Shown here one piece after another: positions 7,611 through 13,020 of a DNA stretch of 13,020 bases. The position numbers and the translations under genes were made by a program. The DNA lies in contig DATKZB010000322.1 in NCBI GenBank assembly GCA_035528235.1, forward strand, positions 1 to 13,020. The letters run 5' to 3'. This DNA comes from DATKZB01 sp035528235 (lineage in GTDB: Bacteria; Planctomycetota; Phycisphaerae; FEN-1346). Positions within the stretch are counted from its first letter, which is position 1, and each line of letters begins with the position of its first letter. The notes beneath the pieces were generated by a model. It searched no databases and was not told the DNA's origin. It saw only the letters and a program-made list of their open reading frames with translations.

Positions 7611-9182
7611 ATGATGCGGCGACCCACGACAACGCGCGCCCTGCGGCTGGCGGTGTGCATCGGCGTGGCGCTGGCGGGCCTGGGCGTCGGCTCGGGGGGA
7701 GAGGTTCCCGGCAACGGGGCGGACGTCGCGCCCGGCGCCGGGACGGTTCTGCCGGACGAGCGGGTGCCGGCGGCGCGGATTCCCGTCAGCGGCATCATCG
7801 ACGAGGCCCTGCGTACTTCCGTCGTCCGGCGCGCCGCCGAGGCCGTCCGCGACGGCAACCGCCTGCTCATCTTCCACATCACGTCCGACGGCGGGTTCCT
7901 GGGCGACGGGCTCGAACTCAGCCGCGACATCGAACGCGTGGCGCGCGACGGTGTCCGGACGGTGGCGTACGTCGACTCGAAGGCGTACAGCGCCGCAGCC
8001 ATTGCGGCGTTCTCGTGCCAGGAAATCGCCATGAGCCCCGAAGCCTCGATCGGCGCCTGCACGCCCTACGCCGCCATTCCCCTGGCCGGGCCGCAACCCA
8101 TGGAAGAGCCCGTCCGGGCCAAAATGGAAGGCACCGTCGTCGAACGCCTCGAAAGCCTGGCCGAGAAGCACGGGTACCCGCCGGCCCTGCTGAAGGCGAT
8201 GGTCACCATGGAGACCGCCGTCGTCGAGGTCACGGACCAGGCGACGGGCCGGCGCCAGTACATCGAGGAACAGGACCTCTTCCGCCTGGGCGGCGAGTGG
8301 CAGAAGGGCGACATCGTCGTCACGTCGAGCGAGGTACTGACCGTGGGTGCCGAGAAGGCCAAGCGGTACGGCCTGGCCCAACACATTGTGCGTGGCTTCG
8401 ACGACCTGTACGACGTCTACCCCATCGAGGGGCGCATCGCGGTTTACCCCGTCACGTGGAACGAGACGGCGGTCGTGTGGCTGAACAACATGTACCTGAA
8501 GGCCCTGCTGGTCCTCCTCGGGCTGCTTGGCATTTATGTCGAACTGAACACGCCGGGCTTCGGCGTGCCGGGCACGGTCGGCATCGTGGCATTCAGCATC
8601 CTGTTCGCGGCGTCGTTCCTGGCGGGCGAGCCCGGCTGGCTGCCGCCGCTGCTGTTTCTGGCGGGCATGGTCATGCTGCTCGCCGAACTGTTCGTGACGC
8701 CGGGGTTCGGCATGCTCGGCGGCGTGGGCCTGGCGCTGATCCTGGCGAGCGTCATCCTGGCCCTGCCGAACCTGGGCGGCGTGCCCCGGCGCGACTACGA
8801 GTGGGTCGACCTGTACAACTCGCTCACGCTGACCGCCGGCATCCTCGTGGCGTTTGTCGTCGGCACGATCCTGCTGGCCAAGTTCCTGCCGAGCGTGCCC
8901 ATCCTGGGCCGCCTCGTGCTGGCGCCCGGCACCGTGTCCGACGGCTCCAGCCGTGGGGCGGCCGCGGTGCAGGAGGCCGGCGCCCGCCTGGGCGACCTCG
9001 GCCGCGCGGTCAGCAGCCTGCGACCGTCGGGCAAGGCCCGATTCGGCGACCGCCTGGCCGACGTGGTGGCCGAAGGCGAGTTCCTGGACGCCGGCACCGA
9101 CGTCCGCGTGATCGAGGTGCGTGGCAACCGGGTGGTCGTGCGGCCGACCGGGGGAGAACCGCAGGGCGAGACCCGGGCGTAG
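7611..9182 (+). CDS. nfeD: NfeD-like membrane serine protease (ClpP class), long form
   Basis: This 523-residue membrane protein is the long-form NfeD partner of flotillin/stomatin-type proteins. A signal segment (about 10-28) leads to a ClpP/S49-like domain (about 52-275) presumably outside the cytoplasm. Likely catalytic residues are Ser127 in KAYSAAAIAAF and Lys171 in RAKMEG. Their spacing of 44 is close to that of the Ser97/Lys138 dyad in the Pyrococcus 1510-N protease. The TPGG motif is replaced by SDGG at 92-95. About five hydrophobic helices follow (296-311, 320-338, 343-361, 368-386, 405-425), with the typical ELNTPGFGVPG. A C-terminal OB fold (about 458-512) begins with GDLGRAVSSLRPSGKARF. 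Two ATGs lie side by side (7611 and 7614) after GAGGT; the second has slightly better spacing, so the first residue is uncertain. The short nfeD begins 18 nt downstream, which indicates one operon. Confidence 0.9.
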   Translation: MMRRPTTTRALRLAVCIGVALAGLGVGSGGEVPGNGADVAPGAGTVLPDERVPAARIPVSGIIDEALRTSVVRRAAEAVRDGNRLLIFHITSDGGFLGDGLELSRDIERVARDGVRTVAYVDSKAYSAAAIAAFSCQEIAMSPEASIGACTPYAAIPLAGPQPMEEPVRAKMEGTVVERLESLAEKHGYPPALLKAMVTMETAVVEVTDQATGRRQYIEEQDLFRLGGEWQKGDIVVTSSEVLTVGAEKAKRYGLAQHIVRGFDDLYDVYPIEGRIAVYPVTWNETAVVWLNNMYLKALLVLLGLLGIYVELNTPGFGVPGTVGIVAFSILFAASFLAGEPGWLPPLLFLAGMVMLLAELFVTPGFGMLGGVGLALILASVILALPNLGGVPRRDYEWVDLYNSLTLTAGILVAFVVGTILLAKFLPSVPILGRLVLAPGTVSDGSSRGAAAVQEAGARLGDLGRAVSSLRPSGKARFGDRLADVVAEGEFLDAGTDVRVIEVRGNRVVVRPTGGEPQGETRA

Positions 9183-9200
9183 CGCAAGGAGGCATCGGAC

Positions 9201-9713
9201 ATGGGAATCCTGGCGTGGGAACCCTCGCTGACGCTCGTGGCGATTGCGTTCGTGCTGGGGATCCTCTTGGCGGTCGCCGAGATCTTCATCCCGAGCCACG
9301 GGCTGCTGACGGCCATGGCGGTCATCTGTTTTGTCGGCGCCGTCGTCGTCGCCTTCATGCTGGGGCAGAACGCCGGCCTCGTGACGCTGCTGGCGGTGGT
9401 CGTGATGGCGCCCGTGCTGATTTACGTGGCGGTCCGCGTCTGGCCCCACACGCCGATCGCGAAGAAGATCATCCTGGCCGGCCCGTCGGCCATCGGCAAG
9501 GCGGGCGACCTGGCCGACCTCGATCCGAAGGAACTCGTCGGCCAGGTGGGCGTCGCCAAGACGCTGCTGCGGCCGTCGGGCAAGATGGTCCTCGGCAATC
9601 GGCAGATCGACTGCGTGACCGAGGGCGACCTGGTGGCCCAGGGATGCAAGGTCGAAATCATTGAGGTGCACGGCGCCCGTGTCGTCGTGCGCCCGGTTGA
9701 GGACAAGAGTTAG
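9201..9713 (+). CDS. NfeD-like protein, short form
   Basis: This 170-residue protein lacks the protease domain and has only the membrane part and OB fold of NfeD. Hydrophobic segments lie at about 9-30, 35-54 and 59-80, with AEIFIPSHG at the end of the first. The C-terminal OB fold (about 112-166) reads LVGQVGVAKTLLRPSGKMVL and ends with EIIEVHGARVVVRP, which parallels the end of the long NfeD upstream (VIEVRGNRVVVRP). The start is firm: AAGGAGG about 8 nt before ATG 9201, 18 nt after the preceding stop. Short NfeD proteins are thought to bind SPFH proteins through the OB fold, so this is a likely second FloA partner. It carries no catalytic residues. Confidence 0.9.
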   Translation: MGILAWEPSLTLVAIAFVLGILLAVAEIFIPSHGLLTAMAVICFVGAVVVAFMLGQNAGLVTLLAVVVMAPVLIYVAVRVWPHTPIAKKIILAGPSAIGKAGDLADLDPKELVGQVGVAKTLLRPSGKMVLGNRQIDCVTEGDLVAQGCKVEIIEVHGARVVVRPVEDKS

Positions 9714-9714
9714 T

Positions 9715-9869
9715 GCTGCTTTGTCAAGCCGGCGCCTGCCGCCTCGGTGGCCGCGCGGTGGCCTTCCTAGGCCACCGCGAGTTGACACAGGCCAAAACGC
9801 CGCGGCGGCCTAGGAAGGCCGCCGCGCACGGTAGCGGAAAGCACGGTAGCGGGAAGTTGACAAAGCAGC
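9715..9869. repeat. 155-bp element with terminal inverted repeats and two hairpins (element 3)
   Basis: Perfect 13-bp terminal inverted repeats (GCTGCTTTGTCAA at 9715-9727, TTGACAAAGCAGC at 9857-9869) enclose two 10-bp hairpins. The first is at 9754-9779, with arms CGCGGTGGCC/GGCCACCGCG and loop TTCCTA. The second is at 9801-9826, with arms CGCGGCGGCC/GGCCGCCGCG and loop TAGGAA. The second hairpin equals the reverse complement of the first except for one compensated T:A to C:G stem change (24 of 26). The element begins right after the short nfeD stop and ends 56 bp before floA. Its size and ends resemble a miniature mobile or BIME-like element. No clear target-site duplication is visible, and it contains no open frame of note. 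Confidence 0.85.
9826..9855. repeat. Two tandem 15-nt repeats within element 3
   Basis: GCACGGTAGCGGAAA (9826-9840) is followed immediately by GCACGGTAGCGGGAA (9841-9855), which matches at 14 of 15 positions. The copies fill the space between the second hairpin and the right terminal repeat. On the left side of the element CGGTGGCC is likewise present twice (9745 and 9756), so small duplications occur on both flanks. Confidence 0.7.
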
Positions 9870-9925
9870 GTTGGGTTGAATGTTAGCCGCCCGCCACCGC
9901 GGGCGCGTTACGAAAGGAGTCTGCC

Positions 9926-11020
9926 ATGTTGGATTACCTTCTTCGGGGAACCACCTTTCTGGCCATGCAGCGGGGATTTTCTGCCGACGGCGCCGCGGAC
10001 ACGGAATGGGGCACCGGCACGATTGCCGCCGTCGTCGCCCTGATCCTGGTCCTCTTGATCATCGGGCTGTTCCTCCTCCAGTTCATCGGCCTGTGGATCC
10101 GGTCCATCGCATCGAAGGCCGGCATCGGCCTGCTGGACCTGGTCGCCATGCGGCTGCGCAAAGTCGACGTGCGCATCATCCTCGGGACGAAGATCATGGC
10201 CGTCCAGGCGGGCATCCCCTGCGAGACACGCGACCTCGAGAGCCACTACCTGGCAGGCGGCAACCCGGTCAAGGTCGTCCGGGCGCTGATTGCGGCCAAC
10301 CGGGCCAACATCAAACTCGATTTCAAGACCGCCACCGCCATCGACCTGGCCGGTCGCGACGTTCAGGAGGCCGTCCACACGTCCGTCCTGCCGAAGATCA
10401 TCGACTGCCCGAACCCCGAACTCGGCCGGACGACCGTTGACGCCGTCGCCAAGGACGGCATCCAGGTCAAGGCCAAGGCCCGCGTCACGGTCCGGGCCAA
10501 CCTCGATCGGCTGGTCGGCGGGGCCACCGAGGAGACCATCATCGCCCGCGTCGGCGAGGGCATCGTCACGACCATCGGCTCGTCCGAGAGTTACAAGAAC
10601 GTGCTGGAGAACCCCGACTCGATCTCGAAGCGCGTCCTCGAAAAGGGCCTCGATGCCGGCACGGCGTTCGAGATCCTCTCGATCGACATCGCCGACGTGG
10701 ACGTGGGCGAAAACATCGGCGCCAAACTCCAACTCGACCAGGCCGAGTCCAACCGCCGCATGTTCCTGGCCGAGGCCGAAAAACGCCGCGCCGCCGCCGC
10801 CGCTCGCCGCGAGGAGATGCGCGCCCTCGTCGAGGAGAACCGCGCCAAGGTCGTCCTGGCCGAGGCCGAGGTGCCCAAGGCCATAGCCGAGGCGTTCCGC
10901 AGCGGCAACCTCGGCATCATGGACTACTACCGCATGAAGAACATCCAGGCCGACACCGACATGCGCGACGGCATCGGCCGCAGCACCGAGCCGCCCAAGA
11001 CGCCCGACCAGAACGCCTGA
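9926..11020 (+). CDS. floA: Flotillin-like protein FloA (SPFH family, UPF0365)
   Basis: This 364-residue SPFH-family protein organises membrane microdomains and oligomerises at the inner face of the membrane. It has an N-terminal tail of about 30 residues and a hydrophobic anchor (31-55). The FloA core follows: LVAMRLRKVDV (72-82), SHYLAGGNPVKVVRALIAA (106-124), IDLAGRDVQEAV (139-150), VAKDGIQVKAKARVTVRANL (174-193) and SIDIADVDVGENIGAKLQL (252-270). An Ala/Glu/Arg-rich helical region (270-325) contains AEAEKRRAAAAARREEMRA, and a GNLGIMDYYRMKNIQADTDMR end (327-347) precedes a polar tail. The match runs along the whole family. Length is about 30 residues above the usual 330, mostly at the N terminus. 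AAAGGAG lies 7 nt before ATG 9926. It follows two nfeD genes, as FloA (YqfA) follows YqeZ in Bacillus, but here a 155-bp hairpin element separates them. Confidence 0.95.
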   Translation: MLDYLLRGTTFLAMQRGFSADGAADTEWGTGTIAAVVALILVLLIIGLFLLQFIGLWIRSIASKAGIGLLDLVAMRLRKVDVRIILGTKIMAVQAGIPCETRDLESHYLAGGNPVKVVRALIAANRANIKLDFKTATAIDLAGRDVQEAVHTSVLPKIIDCPNPELGRTTVDAVAKDGIQVKAKARVTVRANLDRLVGGATEETIIARVGEGIVTTIGSSESYKNVLENPDSISKRVLEKGLDAGTAFEILSIDIADVDVGENIGAKLQLDQAESNRRMFLAEAEKRRAAAAARREEMRALVEENRAKVVLAEAEVPKAIAEAFRSGNLGIMDYYRMKNIQADTDMRDGIGRSTEPPKTPDQNA

Positions 11021-11101
11021 CGCCCCCCGGCGGGAGCAAGCGATGGGGCAACGTGCCCGGCCCCGGGCGTGGTCGTCCCGGCGGCCCGGTTGGAGAGAAC
11101 C

Positions 11102-11587
11102 ATGGAAGAACTCGCTCCGCTACTACTGTTCATCCTCGTGGTCATCGGCGGCAGCGCCCTGAAATGGTGGGTCCAGAAGCAGGCGGCCGAGAAAGAAGCG
11201 GCCGAACGCCAGGCCGCGCGCCAGGGGAAGACCCCCCCCTCGCCGGCAGAGGCCCGCCAGGCCGCGCGCCCCACCCCGCGCCGCGTAGCCGCACGCCCGC
11301 CGGCCCCCGGGGCGGTCGTGGTTCAACAGGTCATCCGCCGGAAAACCCAACAGGGCACCGCACCGGCGCCGGGCGTCTCGTCCGTGGCCCGGGCGGCGCT
11401 CCAGACACACCAGACCATGACCCTTGGCGGCCAGACGCTGCCGAGCAGCCCGCCCCGTGCCGCCGCCACCCCGGCCCGTCGCCCGCGCGAGGCGTTCCTC
11501 GGAGACATGCGGTGCGGCAGGAACCTGGCCCGCGCGATCGCCCTGGCGGAGATTCTGGGCCCGCCCAAGGGCCTGAGCGGCCTGTAG
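11102..11587 (+). CDS. Small membrane-anchored protein downstream of floA, function unknown
   Basis: I do not recognise a named family for this 161-residue protein. Residues 4-22 form one hydrophobic helix. A charged helical stretch (24-42, QKQAAEKEAAERQAARQ) and a long disordered region rich in Pro, Ala, Arg and Gln (about 43-128) follow. The C-terminal segment (129-161) is compact, with REAFLGDMRCGRNLARAIAL and AEILGPPKGL. That end resembles the A-I-x-x-x-EILGPP ending I recall from planctomycete hypothetical proteins, a memory-based comparison I could not check. GGAGAG precedes ATG 11102 with 4-6 nt spacing. An in-frame GTG at 11069 would add 11 residues but has no ribosome-binding site. 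The 81-nt gap after floA suggests the same transcript and a possible role as an accessory membrane protein of the FloA/NfeD module. Confidence 0.75.
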   Translation: MEELAPLLLFILVVIGGSALKWWVQKQAAEKEAAERQAARQGKTPPSPAEARQAARPTPRRVAARPPAPGAVVVQQVIRRKTQQGTAPAPGVSSVARAALQTHQTMTLGGQTLPSSPPRAAATPARRPREAFLGDMRCGRNLARAIALAEILGPPKGLSGL

Positions 11588-11658
11588 GCCCGCCGCGCCC
11601 ATCCGCGCCGCCGCCGCGCCGATGGCAGTACGGTGGTATCGACGTGCCGACAATTCCC

Positions 11659-11688
11659 TTGAGGAACCGTCCCGGTCCGCCTTATGAT
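11659..11688 (+). promoter_or_regulatory. Candidate sigma70 promoter before the GAF-SpoIIE gene
   Basis: TTGAGG (11659-11664) lies 18 nt before TATGAT (11683-11688); the second matches the -10 consensus at five of six positions and the first begins with TTGA. Transcription would start near 11695, downstream of the first in-frame ATGs at 11684 and 11687 and about 25 nt before ATG 11720. This would give the phosphatase gene its own promoter, separate from floA, and favours the later start codon. Confidence 0.45.
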
Positions 11689-11719
11689 GTCCGCCCTGGG
11701 GACCCAAGGCGCCTCTGGC

Positions 11720-12988
11720 ATGAGCGATAGCGTCCGATCCGACGAGTCGACCCTGCGCCGGCACTTCAACGTCCTGCTCGGAATCATGCGGCGGCTGGCC
11801 TCGGAGCCCCGGCTCGACCCGCTGCTGGCGTCCATCGCCGAGGAAACCTGCAACCTGCTGGACGCCGAGCGGGCCACGCTCTTCCTGTACGACGCCAAGA
11901 CCGACGAACTCTACAGCCGCACGGTCACCGAGAGCGAGATCGAGGTCATCCGCATCCCGGCCGACCGCGGCATCGTGGGGGCCGTCGCGCAGAGCAAGAC
12001 GCCGCTCGTCATCGCCGACACCTACGCCGACCCCCGTTTCAACCCCGACGTCGACCGCAAGACCGGCTGGCGGACACGCAACATCCTGGCCGTGCCGATG
12101 ACCAACCTCGAGGGCAAACTCGTCGGCGTCCTGGAGGCCTTGAACAAGCGCACCGGCTCGTTTGCCGACGACGACACGGCCCTGCTGACGGCCCTGGCCG
12201 ACCAGGCGGGCGTGGCGCTGGAACGCGCGCGGCTGTTGGAAGAGTTCCTGGCCAAACGCCGGCTCGAAAACGAGATGGAACTGGCGCGCGACATCCAGAT
12301 GGGTCTGCTGCCCAAAGATGTGCCCCAACTCGACGGGTTCGACCTCGCCGGCTGGAGCCAGCCGTCGGAGTACGCGGGGGGCGACTTCTTCGACCTCTTC
12401 CCGTGGGGCGAGGGACGCATGGGCATCATGCTCGGCGACGCCGTCGGTCACGGCGTCGGGCCGGCGCTGCTGGCCGCCACGACGCGGGCCCTCGTCCGGG
12501 CCCTCGCCCTTCGGGAGACCCGGCCGGAAGTGGTCCTGGCCGACGCCAACCGCCTGCTGGCCGCCGACGTCGGCGAGGGCCGGTTCGTCACGCTCGCGCT
12601 GGTCGTGGCCGATTCGGCCGCCGGCACCGCCTCGTATGCCAGCGCCGGCCAGGGACCGCTCGTGGTCATGCGGGCCGACGGGCAGACCGAGCAGTTCAAC
12701 GCAACGGGGCTGCCCCTGGGCATCCTGCCCGACGCCCCCATCGAGAGCGCCGAGCCCCTGCGGCTTGCCCCCGGCGATGCGTTCCTCCTCATCTCGGACG
12801 GCATCTTCGAGTGCGAGACCCGCGACGGCAACGACCTGGGCATGGACCCGGCCCTCGAGACCGTGCGCGAGCATCTGGGCGAGTCGGCCGAATCGATCAT
12901 CCGGGCGCTCGAACACCTGACCGAGTCGGTCAGCCCGGACGGCCGGTTCCGCGACGACCGTACCATCGTCGTTATCAAGCGAGTGTAG
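11720..12988 (+). CDS. GAF-domain SpoIIE/RsbU-type PP2C phosphatase
   Basis: This 422-residue cytosolic regulator is predicted to dephosphorylate a serine or threonine phosphoprotein, typically an anti-sigma-factor antagonist (STAS domain), in a partner-switching pathway. An N-terminal GAF sensor (about 33-170) is followed by a helical linker with the usual ELARDIQMGLLP (187-198). A SpoIIE/PP2C domain (about 205-422) follows. The metal-binding acidic residues are all present: GGDFFD (D222, D225), LGDAVGHG (D240), ISDGIFE (D360) and RDDRT (D412, D413), so it should be catalytically active. No kinase, STAS domain or anti-sigma gene is in the window, so the target is unknown. The frame stays open to ATG 11684, adding 12 residues. 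I choose ATG 11720 because a promoter-like pair ends at 11688 and an AAGG lies about 10 nt upstream, a modest ribosome-binding site. The GAF domain is unaffected by the choice. Confidence 0.9.
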   Translation: MSDSVRSDESTLRRHFNVLLGIMRRLASEPRLDPLLASIAEETCNLLDAERATLFLYDAKTDELYSRTVTESEIEVIRIPADRGIVGAVAQSKTPLVIADTYADPRFNPDVDRKTGWRTRNILAVPMTNLEGKLVGVLEALNKRTGSFADDDTALLTALADQAGVALERARLLEEFLAKRRLENEMELARDIQMGLLPKDVPQLDGFDLAGWSQPSEYAGGDFFDLFPWGEGRMGIMLGDAVGHGVGPALLAATTRALVRALALRETRPEVVLADANRLLAADVGEGRFVTLALVVADSAAGTASYASAGQGPLVVMRADGQTEQFNATGLPLGILPDAPIESAEPLRLAPGDAFLLISDGIFECETRDGNDLGMDPALETVREHLGESAESIIRALEHLTESVSPDGRFRDDRTIVVIKRV

Positions 12989-13020
12989 TCCTACAGCGCT
13001 ACTTGTCGCGGGGCGGCCGT

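Noticed and set aside
7557..9788. Long minus-strand open frame of 743 codons over nfeD genes
   Set aside because: Its translation is rich in His, Arg, Gln and Asp with no domain, and it lies opposite two convincing NfeD proteins.
9715..9869. CRISPR array or insertion sequence
   Set aside because: There are only two short tandem repeats with no regular spacers, and the 155 bp contain no transposase frame.
11123..12916. Minus-strand open frame of 597 codons over the SpoIIE gene
   Set aside because: Antisense shadow of a protein with intact GAF and PP2C motifs; low-complexity composition and no recognisable domain.

Overview
The window is a GC-rich bacterial chromosome segment, roughly two thirds G+C, with tightly packed, conventional genes. 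The FloA/NfeD pair, an RNA 2'-phosphotransferase, an archaeal-type phosphoglycerate mutase and many GC-rich palindromic intergenic repeats together suggest a member of the Planctomycetota (Phycisphaerae-like) or a relative. That placement is inference from content and style; no rRNA or other phylogenetic marker lies in the window.

Layout. Positions 1-1803 (+) hold the possible tail of an upstream gene and a complete fused-domain ABC permease of the iron(III)/thiamine type. A paired-hairpin repeat fills the convergent gap at 1804-1961. Positions 1962-6305 (-) carry, in transcription order, an HtrA/DegP protease with two PDZ domains (4779-6305), an ApgM-type phosphoglycerate mutase (3454-4668) and a membrane PAS-GGDEF diguanylate cyclase (1962-3242). 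Short intergenic spaces with GC-rich hairpins separate them. A 502-bp divergent region (6306-6807) contains a large inverted repeat and candidate promoters for both sides.

Positions 6808-12988 (+) carry kptA, a long NfeD (ClpP-class serine protease, membrane domain and OB fold), a short NfeD, floA (SPFH/flotillin-like), a small membrane-anchored hypothetical protein and a GAF-SpoIIE phosphatase. NfeD and FloA are known partners in bacterial membrane microdomains (compare yqeZ-yqfA of Bacillus subtilis), so 7611-11020, probably extending to 11587, is best read as one membrane-organisation module. The membrane-associated HtrA protease lies nearby on the other side. The diguanylate cyclase and the GAF-SpoIIE phosphatase are signalling genes with no obvious pathway link to it.

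The most unusual material is intergenic. Three elements (1862-1939, 6512-6604, 9715-9869) each contain two GC-rich hairpins in opposite orientation with reverse-complementary or nearly complementary loops. In two of them the paired copies differ by the same compensated T:A to C:G change in the stem. One sits inside the nfeD-floA module and has 13-bp terminal inverted repeats. Separately, the HtrA protein has Glu where the catalytic-triad Asp is expected. I saw no CRISPR array, tRNA, rRNA, transposase or phage gene, and no clear new multigene system.
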